This document shows, in pieces, positions 36,209 through 45,937 of a stretch of 64,000 bases of DNA (positions within the stretch are counted from its first letter, which is position 1; the number at the start of each line of letters is the position of its first letter). The stretch comes from Pseudoxanthomonas sp. JBR18 (GTDB lineage Bacteria; Pseudomonadota; Gammaproteobacteria; Xanthomonadales; Xanthomonadaceae): the NCBI RefSeq assembly GCF_028198165.1, contig NZ_CP116339.1, positions 3,479,001 through 3,543,000 of the forward strand, given 5' to 3'. The translations under genes and the position numbers were made by a program. The notes below the pieces were generated by a model, which saw only the letters and a program-made list of their open reading frames with translations, ran no database searches and was not told the origin of the DNA.

Positions 36209-36885
36209 TGTCAGAAGCCCTGCATAGCTTCCTGGAGAAGTGGCGCAGCCGTTGGCCGGAGTGGCAGCTGGTGCAGACCTTCGTGCCCGAGCCGCAGCGC
36301 CGGCTGGCCGAGGCCTGGTTCGCGCTGTTGCAGGAGCTGTTCGACGCGATGAACATCGCCGGCGACCCGCTGCCCGCCGACGCCAAGCTGGCCTGGTGGG
36401 GCGAGGAGCTGCGCGACTGGTCCAGGCATCGCGCGAGGCATCCGCTGGGCCGCGTGCTCGAGCCGGTCACGGCCCCCTGGGAGGTGCTGGCCGACGCGCT
36501 GCCGGGCCTGTCGCTGATGCGCTCGCTGCCCGAATCCCCCGACGCGGCGCTGCCGCTGGTGATGCCGCTGGGCAGCGCCATCGCCCGGGTCGAAGCCGCG
36601 CTGTTCCCCGGCGCGCGCAAGACCACCGCCCTGGAGCCGATGGCCGCGCAGCTGCTGTTCGCGCGCTGGATGGAAGTGCCGCCGCATGCCGACACCTTCG
36701 CCTGGCGCGACGCGCTGCTGGCATGCTGGCCCGCCCGCATCGATGGCCCGCGCCCGCGCCGGCTGATGGCCGCGCTGCTGCGTCTGCGCCTGGCCAACCT
36801 GCACGCCGACGGGCAGGGCAGCACGCCGGCCAAGCCTTTCAAGCTGGTGTGGACCGCCTGGCGCGCGGCCAGTGGTGGGCAGTGA
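36208..36885 (+). CDS. squalene/phytoene synthase-like protein, weak match
   Basis: This 225-residue soluble protein starts on the phosphatase stop codon. It is Ala/Leu/Trp-rich and all-helical. The segment KLAWWGEELRDW resembles the conserved region of the squalene/phytoene synthase fold (also NDUFAF6 type), but the two DxxxD metal motifs of real prenyl-joining enzymes are not clear. It may be an assembly-factor-like or structural relative. The domain call is weak and the gene itself is well supported by frame and coupling. Confidence 0.55.
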   Translation: MSEALHSFLEKWRSRWPEWQLVQTFVPEPQRRLAEAWFALLQELFDAMNIAGDPLPADAKLAWWGEELRDWSRHRARHPLGRVLEPVTAPWEVLADALPGLSLMRSLPESPDAALPLVMPLGSAIARVEAALFPGARKTTALEPMAAQLLFARWMEVPPHADTFAWRDALLACWPARIDGPRPRRLMAALLRLRLANLHADGQGSTPAKPFKLVWTAWRAASGGQ

Positions 36886-36899
36886 CGCGACGGATTCGC

Positions 36900-36965
36900 G
36901 TAGAGCCGAGCTTGCTCGGCTGCGGCATGGCCGGTGGAACCCCAGCCGAGCAAGCTCGGCTCTAC
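36900..36965. repeat. GTAG-headed REP doublet (SMAG-like)
   Basis: GTAGAGCCGAGC-TT-GCTCGGCT is followed after 20 bases by its inverse AGCCGAGC-AA-GCTCGGCTCTAC. Each half is itself a stem-loop. Short GTAG-headed palindromes are the xanthomonad/Stenotrophomonas REP type, which RAYT transposases spread. It sits between convergent genes, a usual REP position. Confidence 0.8.
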
Positions 36966-37049
36966 AGGAATCGACGAGTCCATGCATAGGCGTGCCCTGC
37001 GGGTGCGCCTACAACTTCATTCGCACTGCGCAAAATAAATAGGGTCCGA

Positions 37050-37883
37050 TCAGTCCTCCGTCCCGAGCAGGAGGAAGTTGCCGGGCCTGGGGCCGTCATT
37101 GTCCAACAGGGTCGGCGCCTGCGCTTCGTCCTTGAGCTGCACGCCGGAGAGCTGGCGGCGCATGGCTTCGCCGAGCAGGTAGGCCAGCTTGTGCATGGCG
37201 GTGTCGTAAGACAAACCGGCCACGCGGATGTTGGAGATGCAGTTGCGGGCCGCGTCGGTCAGGCCCACGCGCGGGCCGAAGGTCAGGTAGGCGCCCAGGC
37301 TGTCGGGTGAACTCAGGCCCGGGCGCTCGCCGATCAGCACGACACAGGCCTGGGCGCCGAGCAGGTCGCCGATCTCGTCACCGATGGCCACGCGCCCCTG
37401 TTCGACCAGACAGATCGGTGCCAGCGACCACTGCTGCGCCAAGGCCAGGTCACGCAGGCGCAGCAGCATCGGGCCGGCGTGTTCGTGCACGGCCAGCGCG
37501 GACAGGCCGTCGGCCACCACGATGCACAGCGCGTGCGGCTGCTTGTCCAAGGCCGCGTGCGCACGCAGCGCCTGGGCGCCGTCCTGGTCCAGCTTGCGAC
37601 CTAGATCCGGTCGCTGCAGGTAAGCATGCCGATCCGTCGCCGCGCTGTGCAGGGCGATGACCTCCAACCCCAGTTCGCCGATGGTGTGCTGCAGGTCAGC
37701 GACGTCCAGCGGCAGATGCACCGCGTCGCGCGCCTGCGCATGGGCGAACTGGAACTCCAGCTGGGCCTGGGTGGGCAGGCTGGTACCGGCGCGGCCCAGG
37801 GCGATGCGCGCCGGGGTGAGGCGTCGCAGCTGTGCCCAGGCGTCGGGCATGGCTAGGGGCGTTGGCGCGTCGCGCTCGCTCAT
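37050..37883 (-). CDS. eutC: ethanolamine ammonia-lyase small subunit
   Basis: The product has 277 residues and a typical EutC ending ([17 protein letters not shown] is near the C-terminus). The middle has [27 protein letters not shown] and [11 protein letters not shown], conserved EutC blocks that help hold the B12 cofactor. The ATG at 37883 overlaps the eutB stop by 4 bases. With EutB it splits ethanolamine to acetaldehyde and ammonia. Confidence 0.94.
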   Translation of the reverse strand: MSERDAPTPLAMPDAWAQLRRLTPARIALGRAGTSLPTQAQLEFQFAHAQARDAVHLPLDVADLQHTIGELGLEVIALHSAATDRHAYLQRPDLGRKLDQDGAQALRAHAALDKQPHALCIVVADGLSALAVHEHAGPMLLRLRDLALAQQWSLAPICLVEQGRVAIGDEIGDLLGAQACVVLIGERPGLSSPDSLGAYLTFGPRVGLTDAARNCISNIRVAGLSYDTAMHKLAYLLGEAMRRQLSGVQLKDEAQAPTLLDNDGPRPGNFLLLGTED

Positions 37884-39271
37884 AGCTGCGCCAGCGCCTT
37901 GCGGAATGGGGCAGGGACATCGCGCCCGAGCTCGAAGCGGCCATTGTCCAGCCGCAGGATCTGCATCTTTTCCAGCCAGGTCTCGAACTCCGGCGCCGGC
38001 CGCAGGCCCAGCACCTGGCGCGCGTAGAGCGCGTCGTGGAAGGAGGTGGTCTGGTAGTTGAGCATCACATCGTCGCTGCCGGGGATCCCCATGATGAAGT
38101 TGATCCCGGCCGTGCCCAGCAGGGTCAGCAGCACGTCCATGTCGTCCTGGTCGGCTTCGGCATGGTTGGTGTAGCAGATGTCGCACCCCATCGGCACGCC
38201 CAGCAGCTTGCCGCAGAAGTGGTCTTCCAGCCCCGCGCGGATGATCTGCTTGCCGTCGTAAAGATATTCCGGCCCGATGAAGCCCACGACGGTGTTGACG
38301 AGCAGCGGCTTGAACCGACGCGCGACCGCGTAGGCGCGCACCTCGCAGGTCTGCTGGTCCACCCCAAAGTGCGCATCGGCCGACAGCGCGCTGCCTTGCC
38401 CGGTCTCGAAATACATGACGTTGTCGCCGACGCTGCCGCGGCCCAGCGACAGGCCGGCCTCGTAACCCTGCTGCAGCAGCGCCAGGTTGACGCCAAAGCT
38501 GGCGTTGGCGGCCTCGGTGCCGGCAATGGACTGGAACACCAGGTCCACTGGGGCGCCGCGGTTGATCGCCTCGATGGTGGTGGTGACATGCGCCAGCACG
38601 CAGGCCTGGGTGGGAATTTCGTAGCCACGGATCACGCCGTCGAGCATCTTCAGCAGTTCGATGATGTCGCCGGTGCTGTCGCTGGCCGGGTTGATGCCGA
38701 TCACCGCATCGCCGTTGCCGTAGAGCAGGCCGTCCAGCACGCTGGCGGCGATGCCGGCTGCGTCGTCGGTGGGGTGGTTGGGCTGCAGGCGCGTGGACAG
38801 CCGCCCGCGCAGCCCCAGCGTGTTGCGAAAGCGCGTGGTCACGCGCATCTTCTGCGCCACCAGGATCAGGTCCTGCACGCGCATCAGCTTGGACACCGCC
38901 GCGACCATTTCCGGCATGAGCCCCGGGGCCAGGGCCGCCAGGCTGGTCTCGGTGGCGTCCTCGCCCAGCAGCCAGTTGCGGAAGTCGCCCACGGTCAGGT
39001 GCGCGACCGGCGCGAACGCCGCGGCATCGTGGCTGTCCACGATCAGCCGGGTGACCTCGTCGTCCTCGTAGGGGATGACCACCTCGTCCAGGAAGTGTTT
39101 CAGCGGCAGTTCGGCCAGCGCCATCTGCGCGGCCACGCGTTCGCGGTCACTCTCGGCGGCCACCCCGGCCAGGCGATCCCCGGAACGCGCCGGGGTGGCC
39201 TTGGCCAGCAGGGTCTTGAGATCGGCGAACTGCCAGCGCTCACCGCCCGCGATCTGCTGGAAGCCGGACAT
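37880..39271 (-). CDS. eutB: ethanolamine ammonia-lyase large subunit
   Basis: This 463-residue EutB is the adenosylcobalamin enzyme that deaminates ethanolamine. Conserved blocks include [26 protein letters not shown] and [18 protein letters not shown]. The ATG at 39271 is chosen over an upstream in-frame start within the permease gap. The gene is between the permease and eutC on one transcript. No microcompartment shell genes are present, so this is the simple catabolic form. Confidence 0.95.
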   Translation of the reverse strand: MSGFQQIAGGERWQFADLKTLLAKATPARSGDRLAGVAAESDRERVAAQMALAELPLKHFLDEVVIPYEDDEVTRLIVDSHDAAAFAPVAHLTVGDFRNWLLGEDATETSLAALAPGLMPEMVAAVSKLMRVQDLILVAQKMRVTTRFRNTLGLRGRLSTRLQPNHPTDDAAGIAASVLDGLLYGNGDAVIGINPASDSTGDIIELLKMLDGVIRGYEIPTQACVLAHVTTTIEAINRGAPVDLVFQSIAGTEAANASFGVNLALLQQGYEAGLSLGRGSVGDNVMYFETGQGSALSADAHFGVDQQTCEVRAYAVARRFKPLLVNTVVGFIGPEYLYDGKQIIRAGLEDHFCGKLLGVPMGCDICYTNHAEADQDDMDVLLTLLGTAGINFIMGIPGSDDVMLNYQTTSFHDALYARQVLGLRPAPEFETWLEKMQILRLDNGRFELGRDVPAPFRKALAQL

Positions 39272-39281
39272 CAGGCGCGGC

Positions 39282-40646
39282 TCATGCCCGTTCGACCATG
39301 GCATCGGGCTCCGGTCCGCCGCGGCGCAGGCTCAGCCAGCACACCAACATGCCCAGCGCCATCAGCACCACGAACACGCCGGCCACCTGCAGGTTGAACC
39401 ACACCATCGCCACCAGGCAGACCACCGCCAGCGCCAGAGCGATGCCTGGCACCAGCGGATAACCGGGCGCCCGATAGCTGCGTTCGAGCGCCGGCTCGCT
39501 GCGGCGCAGCTTGAACAGGCTCAGCATGCTCATGATGTACATCACGATGGCGCCGAACACCGACATGGTGATCATCGCCGCGGTCAGGCTCATGCCCTGC
39601 AGGGTCACCACGCCGTCGCTGTAGATGGCGGCGATGCCGACCACGCCGCCGGCCAGGATCGCCCGGTGCGGGGTCTGGAAACGCGACAGTTTCGCGAGCC
39701 CATGCGGCAGGAAGCCGGCGCGGGCCAGGGCGAAGAACTGCCGCGAGTAGCCCAGGATGATGCCGTGGAAACTGGCGACCAGGCCGAACAGGCCGATCCA
39801 CACCAGCATGTGTAACCAGCCCGAACTGTCGCCGACCACCGCCTTCATCGCCTGCGGTAGCGGGTCGTTGATGTTGCTCAGCGCCTTCCAGTCGCCCACG
39901 CCGCCGGCCATCACCATCGTGCCGAACGCCAGCGCCACCAGGGTCAGGATGCCGGCGATGTAGGCGCGCGGGATGGTGCGTCGTGGATCGCGGGCTTCCT
40001 CGGCGGCCATCGCCGCGCCCTCGATCGCCAGGAAGAACCAGATGGCGAACGGGATCGCCGCGAAGATGCCGGCGATCGCCGCGCCGCTGAAATGGTCCTG
40101 ACCGGCCCAGCCGTTGGCCGCGAAGTTGGCGAAGCTGAAACCCGGCGCGACCACGCCCATGAACACCAGCAGTTCGATCACCGCCAGGATGGTCACCACC
40201 AGCTCGAAGGTCGCCGCGATGCTCACCCCCAGGATGTTCAAGGTCATGAACACCCCATAGGCGCCCACCGCAGCCAGGCGCGGATCCAGGTCCGGGAACT
40301 GCACGTTGAGATAGGAACCGATGGCCATCGAGATCGCCGGCGGGGCGAAGACGAACTCGATCAACGTGGCGATTCCGGCCACCATCCCTGCGGTATTGCC
40401 GAAGGCCCGCCAGCTGTAGGCGAACGGCCCACCGGCGTGGGGGATGGCGGTGGTCAGCTCGGTGAAGCTGAAGATGAAGCAGGTGTACATCGCCGCCACC
40501 ACCAGCGTGGTGACCAGAAAGCCCAGTGTGCCGGCCACGCCCCAGCCATAGCTCCAGCCGAAGTATTCGCCGGAAATCACCAGGCCCACGGCGATCCCCC
40601 ACAGGTGCAGGGTGCCCAGGGTGGGTTTGAGTTGTTCGTTCGACAT
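39282..40646 (-). CDS. eat: ethanolamine permease (APC family)
   Basis: This 454-residue protein has about 12 hydrophobic segments. Its APC superfamily start is GIAVGLVISGEYFGWSYGW; the conserved ISG...GWS pattern is typical of the Eat ethanolamine permease. It lies 10 bases upstream of eutB on the same strand, so it supplies the lyase. About 230 untranslated bases precede it, with a small inverted repeat GGTT-ATAC-AACC (40787-40798) that could be a regulator site. Confidence 0.9.
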   Translation of the reverse strand: MSNEQLKPTLGTLHLWGIAVGLVISGEYFGWSYGWGVAGTLGFLVTTLVVAAMYTCFIFSFTELTTAIPHAGGPFAYSWRAFGNTAGMVAGIATLIEFVFAPPAISMAIGSYLNVQFPDLDPRLAAVGAYGVFMTLNILGVSIAATFELVVTILAVIELLVFMGVVAPGFSFANFAANGWAGQDHFSGAAIAGIFAAIPFAIWFFLAIEGAAMAAEEARDPRRTIPRAYIAGILTLVALAFGTMVMAGGVGDWKALSNINDPLPQAMKAVVGDSSGWLHMLVWIGLFGLVASFHGIILGYSRQFFALARAGFLPHGLAKLSRFQTPHRAILAGGVVGIAAIYSDGVVTLQGMSLTAAMITMSVFGAIVMYIMSMLSLFKLRRSEPALERSYRAPGYPLVPGIALALAVVCLVAMVWFNLQVAGVFVVLMALGMLVCWLSLRRGGPEPDAMVERA

Positions 40647-40875
40647 CACGCGCATCTCCAAAGCAGGGGGGAGGAGATGGAGCGCGGCCCAGCCTGGACC
40701 GGCCCCGCGACGGCTGTTGCAACTGCGATAGGTCCCGCGCCGTGCCGGAGGTTCGTGGGGGAACGGCCAGGACGCGATGACATTTCGGTTATACAACCAA
40801 AGCGCCAGGCGTGCAGGCCCAGGCCGAGCCTTTAGGGCATCGGCGCCTGGTCAGCGTCGGGCTGGTCGCGACTGG

Positions 40876-41721
40876 CTACTGGCCCCGATCCAGAACCAGC
40901 AGCGGATCGATGCGGGTCTCGAACCAGCTCATGCCCCAGTGCAGGTGCGGCCCGGTCGCGCGTCCGGTGCTGCCGACCGCACCGATCACCTGGCCCTGTT
41001 CGACCCGATCGCCCACCTTCACGTCCAGGCGTGAGAGGTGCAGGAAGTTCGAGCTCACCCCGTAACCGTGGTCCAGCAGGATCGTGCCGCCGGTGAGGTA
41101 CAGGTCCGGGTTGGCGAAGGTGACCACCCCGGCTGCCGGCGCCTTGACCGGGGTGCCGGTGGGCACGGCGATGTCCATGCCCGAATGGCCGGCCGGGGAG
41201 GGCTGTCCGTTGTAGACCCGGGCATTGCCGAAGCGGCCGCTGATGCGGCCGGTGACCGGCCAGATGAAGGGCTGGGCGAAATCGACGCGATCGTCATCGC
41301 GGTCGCGCGCGGCGCTGACTTCGGCCTGTTCGCGGGCGATGCGCGCGGCGATGGCCGGCGGCGGGTTGACGCTCTTGGGCGGCACGCCGTTGACGCGTTC
41401 GGTGGGCCAGTCGCGCGGGGTGACCGCGATCGACACGGTCTGCGGCGCGCCGCCGGGGGCGGTGACCTGGACCTGCAGCGGTCCGGCCTCGTTGCGGCCC
41501 ACGCCGAACACCACGGTGCCATAGCCGGTCACCCGCAGGGTGCGTCCGGCGTAGCGCACATCGCTACCGGGCGCGACCTTGCCGAACACCAGCGCGCCCT
41601 GGGAGACCGAGGTCGGGAACACCACCTGCGCCTCGGCCTGTGCCCGTGCGGGCATGGCCGTGGACAGGGCCAGCGGGGCGCCGGCCGCGGCCAGCAGCAG
41701 GGCCAACAGTGCCGGCCTCAT
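40876..41721 (-). CDS. M23-family peptidase (LytM/peptidoglycan type)
   Basis: This 281-residue protein has a signal peptide (LLALLLAAAGAPLA...ARA), an N-terminal strand-rich domain and a C-terminal M23 LytM domain. Zinc-site residues lie in GHSGMDIAVP (His, Asp) and GPHLHWGM (HLH). It should act in the periplasm on peptidoglycan cross-links. The ATG overlaps the dihydroorotase stop by 4 bases. Confidence 0.92.
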   Translation of the reverse strand: MRPALLALLLAAAGAPLALSTAMPARAQAEAQVVFPTSVSQGALVFGKVAPGSDVRYAGRTLRVTGYGTVVFGVGRNEAGPLQVQVTAPGGAPQTVSIAVTPRDWPTERVNGVPPKSVNPPPAIAARIAREQAEVSAARDRDDDRVDFAQPFIWPVTGRISGRFGNARVYNGQPSPAGHSGMDIAVPTGTPVKAPAAGVVTFANPDLYLTGGTILLDHGYGVSSNFLHLSRLDVKVGDRVEQGQVIGAVGSTGRATGPHLHWGMSWFETRIDPLLVLDRGQ

Positions 41722-43067
41722 CGGTTGAACTCCAGCCGCATCCCGCGTGGGGTCCCCACCAGTTGCTCGCCGTTCCAGACCATGCGGCCGTTGACCCAGG
41801 TCGCCCCGATCCTGTGGTGGAAGGTGGTGTCTTCGAACGGCGACCAGCCACACTTGGACAGCACGTCCTCGCGCTGCACGGTGAAGTCCTCGTCATCGAT
41901 CAGCACCAGGTCGGCCCAGTAGCCTTCGCGCAAGAAGCCGCGGTCGGCCACATCGAACAGCTGCGCCGGCGCGTGCGCGGTCTTGCGCACGACCTGGGTG
42001 ATGCTGGTCTTCTTCTCGTGGACCAACTCGAGCGCGGCGACCAGCGCGTGCTGCACCAGCGGCAGGCCACCGGGCGCCTGGAGGTAGCCGGTCTGCGACT
42101 TCTCGTCCAGCGTGTGCGGCGCGTGGTCGGTGGCCAGCACGTCGATCACGTCGTCGTTCAGGGCCTTGATCAGCGCCAGGCGATCGGACCTGTCCTTGAT
42201 CGCCGGGTTGCACTTGATGAAGTTGCCCAGGCGCGCGTAGTCGCCGCGTTCGAAATGCAGGAAGTGGATGCAGGTCTCGGCGGTGATCTGCTTGCGCGTG
42301 CCGTCCGCACCCACCAGCGGGCCCGCCTTGAACAGCGCCAGCTCCTCGGCGGTGGACAGGTGCAGCACGTGCAGGCGGGTGCCGTGTCGCTTCGCCAGCG
42401 ACAGCGCCAGTTGCGTCGACTTGAGGCAGGCCTCGCGCGAGCGGATGTCCGGATGGAACTCCACCGGGATCTCATCGCCATACCGGGCCTGGTAGCGGGC
42501 GAGGTTGGCCTCGATCGTCGGGGTGTCCTCGCAGTGGGTGATGACCGGCACCGGCGTATCGCGGAAGATCGCCTCCAGCGTGGCCGGGTCATCGACCAGC
42601 ATGTTGCCGGTGGAGGCGCCCATGAACACCTTCACTCCTGGGGTGGCCTTCGGATCGGTGCGCCGGATCTCGTCCAGGTTGTCGTGGCTGGCGCCCATGT
42701 AGAAGCCGTGGTTGCCCCAGGCGCGGCCCTTGGCCAGCGCGTACTTGGCTTCCAGCGCCTCGGCGCTGAGCGTGGGTGGGCGGGTGTTGGGCATCTCCAT
42801 GAAGCTGGTCAGCCCGCCGGCGACCGCGGCGGCCGATTCGGTGGCGATGTCGCCCTTGTGGGTCAGCCCCGGTTCGCGGAAATGCACCTGACCATCGATC
42901 ACGCCCGGCAGCAGCCAGCGCCCGCCGGCCTCGATCACCGTCTCGTTGGCCCCGACCTTGATGCTGGGGGCGATGCGGGTGATGCGACCGTGCTCGAACC
43001 GCAGATCAGCTTCGGCCACGCGGCCTTCGTTGACCAGGCGGGCGTTCACGATCACGGTGGCGGGCAT
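41718..43067 (-). CDS. pyrC: dihydroorotase (class I type)
   Basis: This 449-residue amidohydrolase forms dihydroorotate from carbamoyl aspartate. Ligand regions: the carboxylated-Lys type [10 protein letters not shown], His in THCED, His in VLHLST, and Asp in ATDHAPH. The first metal motif reads [10 protein letters not shown], with Gln where most class I enzymes have the first His of HxH. I recall a dihydroorotase subgroup with the same DxQVHFRE form, so it is probably active. The start ATG overlaps yidD by 16 bases. Confidence 0.88.
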   Translation of the reverse strand: MPATVIVNARLVNEGRVAEADLRFEHGRITRIAPSIKVGANETVIEAGGRWLLPGVIDGQVHFREPGLTHKGDIATESAAAVAGGLTSFMEMPNTRPPTLSAEALEAKYALAKGRAWGNHGFYMGASHDNLDEIRRTDPKATPGVKVFMGASTGNMLVDDPATLEAIFRDTPVPVITHCEDTPTIEANLARYQARYGDEIPVEFHPDIRSREACLKSTQLALSLAKRHGTRLHVLHLSTAEELALFKAGPLVGADGTRKQITAETCIHFLHFERGDYARLGNFIKCNPAIKDRSDRLALIKALNDDVIDVLATDHAPHTLDEKSQTGYLQAPGGLPLVQHALVAALELVHEKKTSITQVVRKTAHAPAQLFDVADRGFLREGYWADLVLIDDEDFTVQREDVLSKCGWSPFEDTTFHHRIGATWVNGRMVWNGEQLVGTPRGMRLEFNR

Positions 43068-43315
43068 CGGCAGGATCCTTTGGCTGAAGATGAATGGGGG
43101 GAGGGCGGCACTGGGTCGTAGCCGCCGGGATGCAGGGGGTGGCAGCGGCCGATGCGTTTGATCGCCATCCAGCCGCCGCGCGCCGGGCCAAACCGGTCGA
43201 TGGCCTGCATCGCGTATTCCGAGCAGCTGGGCTCGAAACGGCAGCGTGGCCCCAGCAGGGGGCTCACGAAGCGCTTGTAGCCGCGCAATAGGGCGATGAG
43301 TCCGCGCCGGAGCAT
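43052..43315 (-). CDS. yidD: membrane protein insertion efficiency factor YidD
   Basis: This 87-residue protein has the YidD core [31 protein letters not shown], broken here only to mark that Cys-Arg-Phe and Pro-Ser-Cys-Ser-Glu-Tyr are the conserved parts. [12 protein letters not shown] closes the family domain. It helps YidC insert membrane proteins. The ATG at 43315 gives the normal N-terminus. Here it lies upstream of pyrC, away from rpmH/rnpA/yidC. Confidence 0.93.
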   Translation of the reverse strand: MLRRGLIALLRGYKRFVSPLLGPRCRFEPSCSEYAMQAIDRFGPARGGWMAIKRIGRCHPLHPGGYDPVPPSPHSSSAKGSCRCPPP

Positions 43316-43420
43316 GCCCCCGATGATAAGCGATGCTTCCTCCACCCGGTTGCCCCCCCTGGCCGGGTAGGCTATAAAGGCCCGCTTTTCCCGGCCCGGG
43401 AATCATCAAGGACGCTGTTC

Positions 43421-44410
43421 GTGGCAGCCAAGAAACCCGCAAAACAGGCCGTCAAGGCCGCCAAGAAGCCCGCTGTTGCGAAGAAGGCACCCGTGGCCAA
43501 GGCTGCGGCCAAGCCGGCGACGCCGAAGAAGACCGCCCCTGTGGTCAAAAAGGCGGCGACTAAGGCGGCGCCTGCCAAGAAGGCCACGAGCACCGCGACC
43601 GCCGCCAGGAACGCGACGGTGAAGAAGCCGGCCCCCGCGCCGGCCAAGAAGGCCACGCCACAGACGGCCGCGCCCAAGTCCGTACCGAAGACGGCTGCAA
43701 AGTCCGCTCCGGCCAAATCCGCCACCGCCAAGGCCCCCGGCCGCAGCGAGGCCACCGTGGTCAAGAAAACCGCCGCGACGCCCGCGCCTGCTGCGTCCAC
43801 CGCCAAGGCCGCCCCCGTAAAGAAGACTGTGCCTGCCTCCAAGACCCCATCCAAGACTGCCAAGCCCGCCGCCCCGGCCAAGCCGACCGCCTCGCGCGTG
43901 ACCGGCAAGATCGCCGTGGCCGTCACCGCGCGCGCGGCCGAGCCCACCCCCAAGACCAAGCTGCGCAAGGTCGAGTACACCGTTGACGAGGCCACCGGCC
44001 GCCCCGTGCTGCCCGCCGGCTACAAGCCCAAGGCTGACGAGGAGTACATGAGCCCGTTGCAGCTGGAGTACTTCCGCCAGCGCCTGCTGGGCTGGCGTGC
44101 CGACCTGGTTGAAGAATCCAAGCAGACCATCGAGAACCTCAAGGACGAAGTGCGTGACGTCGGCGACGAAGCCGAACGCGCCACCCGCGAGACCGAGAAC
44201 TCGCTGGAACTGCGCACGCGCGACCGCTACCGCAAGCTGATCGGCAAGATCGACAGCACCCTCAAGCGTCTGGATGCCGGTGACTACGGCTACTGCGTCG
44301 ACACCGGCGAGGAGATCGGCCTGGAACGCCTGGAAGCGCGCCTGACCGCCGAGCGCACCCTGGATGCGCAGGAACGCTGGGAACACCTGCAAAAGCAGCA
44401 GGGCGATTGA
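43421..44410 (+). CDS. dksA: DksA-family RNA polymerase-binding protein with Lys/Ala/Pro-rich N-terminus
   Basis: The product has 329 residues and a GTG start. Residues 1-185 are low-complexity Lys/Ala/Pro repeats of histone H1 or AlgP type. Residues 200-325 are DksA: a coiled-coil region and the globular end GDYGYCVDTGEEIGLERL. Of the four zinc cysteines in E. coli DksA only the first is kept (CVDT, and ERTLDA later), as in zinc-poor DksA2-type proteins. DksA with ppGpp adjusts transcription of rRNA and amino-acid genes. The basic tail may bind DNA. Confidence 0.93.
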   Translation: MAAKKPAKQAVKAAKKPAVAKKAPVAKAAAKPATPKKTAPVVKKAATKAAPAKKATSTATAARNATVKKPAPAPAKKATPQTAAPKSVPKTAAKSAPAKSATAKAPGRSEATVVKKTAATPAPAASTAKAAPVKKTVPASKTPSKTAKPAAPAKPTASRVTGKIAVAVTARAAEPTPKTKLRKVEYTVDEATGRPVLPAGYKPKADEEYMSPLQLEYFRQRLLGWRADLVEESKQTIENLKDEVRDVGDEAERATRETENSLELRTRDRYRKLIGKIDSTLKRLDAGDYGYCVDTGEEIGLERLEARLTAERTLDAQERWEHLQKQQGD

Positions 44411-44503
44411 GGTTTCGCCACGCCTCATGGCGTCTCAAACCCCTTTGGGGTCAATGAGATAGAGGATTTCTAAGGTTTCACTGAGTGTCACCGAAACCCA
44501 TTA

Positions 44504-44530
44504 AATACCCCCAATCTGGGGGTATTTTTT
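44504..44530 (+). terminator. intrinsic terminator before the second integrase
   Basis: AATACCCCC-A-ATC-T-GGGGGTATT is followed by a T-run. It lies about 94 bases after dksA and is probably the dksA transcript end. It sits beside a second integrase, so it may lie in or near an attachment region. Confidence 0.8.
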
Positions 44531-44595
44531 GGGGTATCTCCCAGCCCGTTTCGCCGTAGCATCGAACGTCGTAGAGGACGTACGAGAGGTGGAGC

Positions 44596-45840
44596 ATGGC
44601 CAGCGACAAATTGAACGCGCTCATGCTGCGGACGGCGCCGGTCGGCAAGCATTTCGACGGGGGCGGACTGTTCTTCGATGTCCAGCCCGGCGGTGGACGC
44701 TATTGGCGGATGAAGTACCGCTTCGGCGAGCTCGAGCGCCTGCTGGCGATCGGCGTGTACCCCGAGGTCTCCCTGGCCGAGGCGCGCCGACGCCGCGAAC
44801 AAGCCCGCGCCTGCCTGCGCGATGGTCTCGATCCCATGGCCGCGCGCCGGGCCGAACAGCGCCACGCCGCCGCCCAGGTCGCGAACAAGTTCGAGGCCCT
44901 GGCCCGGGAATGGATCCTGGTCAAGGGCAAACGCTGGACCCAGGACTACCGCGTGGCGGTCCTGGACCACCTGGAGAAGGATGCCTTTCCCAAGCTCGGT
45001 CGCATGCCGGTCAGTGAGATCACGCCCGGCGACATCCTGGGCGTGGTCCGCGCGGTGGAGGCCCGCGGCGCGCTGACCGTGGCGGCCCGCGTGCTGGGGT
45101 GGATCCGCAACGTGCTCACCTACGGCGTGATCACCGGCCGCCTGACGGTTAATCCCGCGCGTGACCTTCAACAGGCGCTGGTCCCGCGAGAGCAGGGCCA
45201 TCACGCGGCGCTGCCCTTCGAGGAAGTTGGCACCTTCCTGCCGGCGCTGGACACGCATCCGGGCAAGCTGGAAACGCGCATTGCCCTGGAGCTCGTCGTG
45301 CACACCTTCCTGCGTAGCCAGGAGGTGCGGCTGGCCCGCTGGAGCGAGTTCGACCCGGACGCGTGGAACCTAGCGGTGAAGGAACAGCAGTACTGGTGGA
45401 TTCCTGGGGCGCGCATGAAGATGCGCCGCGACCACATGGTGCCGCTCTCGCGTCATGTCCGCCGGCTGCTGGCGCGGCTGCATCCGCTGACCGGGCAGGG
45501 CGAATTCCTGTTCCCGCACCGCTACGGGGGCAAGGGCATGTCCAAGTCGGGCTTGCGCAAGGCGATGGCCCATACCGGCTTCACCGAGGCGACCGTCCAC
45601 GGGTTCCGCGCGCTGGCGTCTACCGAGCTCAACGAGCGGGGATTTCGGGAGGATGCGATCGAGCGGCAGCTCGCGCACGTGCAGATCAACAAGGTCAGAC
45701 GAATCTACAACCGTGCCAAATACCGCCAGGAGCGTTGCGACATCATGACTATGTGGTCCGAGTTGCTGGAGCAGGAGAAGCAGACGGTGGCAATGATGCG
45801 GCACCTGAAGGCGATCGCGTTGGAGCCCCAGCCGGCCTGA
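44596..45840 (+). CDS. tyrosine integrase (DUF4102 type), second copy
   Basis: This 414-residue enzyme has an N-terminal arm-binding domain (FDGGGLFFDVQPGGGRYWRMKYRF, written here only as a family marker by its GGGLFFDV core) and a catalytic domain. The catalytic residues are Arg in LRSQEVRLARW, HGFRALASTELNE (HxxR), His in RQLAHVQ and Tyr in RRIYNRAKY. It is intact but divergent from the integrase at 8474. No tRNA is found beside it, so its target is unknown; the dksA 3' region is the nearest candidate. Confidence 0.93.
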   Translation: MASDKLNALMLRTAPVGKHFDGGGLFFDVQPGGGRYWRMKYRFGELERLLAIGVYPEVSLAEARRRREQARACLRDGLDPMAARRAEQRHAAAQVANKFEALAREWILVKGKRWTQDYRVAVLDHLEKDAFPKLGRMPVSEITPGDILGVVRAVEARGALTVAARVLGWIRNVLTYGVITGRLTVNPARDLQQALVPREQGHHAALPFEEVGTFLPALDTHPGKLETRIALELVVHTFLRSQEVRLARWSEFDPDAWNLAVKEQQYWWIPGARMKMRRDHMVPLSRHVRRLLARLHPLTGQGEFLFPHRYGGKGMSKSGLRKAMAHTGFTEATVHGFRALASTELNERGFREDAIERQLAHVQINKVRRIYNRAKYRQERCDIMTMWSELLEQEKQTVAMMRHLKAIALEPQPA

Positions 45841-45903
45841 TGAGGTGACAGCGGGCGTTGATCGGCGCGTCAGCCGTAGGATTGCGTTGGCTCTGCTACG
45901 GAA

Positions 45904-45925
45904 GTACAATATGTACAGATTGTAC
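45904..45925. promoter_or_regulatory. palindromic operator of the toxin-antitoxin pair
   Basis: GTACAAT and ATTGTAC form an inverted repeat with 8 bases between, 12 bases before the antitoxin start. A GTAC also lies in the centre. Autoregulation by the antitoxin is typical of such pairs, so it is a likely operator. Confidence 0.65.
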
Positions 45926-45937
45926 AAAGAGGTGGAT

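Noticed and set aside
43406..44428. Glycine/leucine-rich frame opposite dksA
   Set aside because: It is the reverse reading of the Lys/Ala repeats of dksA and shows no independent start or domain.
44404..44595. tRNA or att duplicate next to the second integrase
   Set aside because: No cloverleaf and no repeated core could be found on either side of the element; only a terminator is clear.
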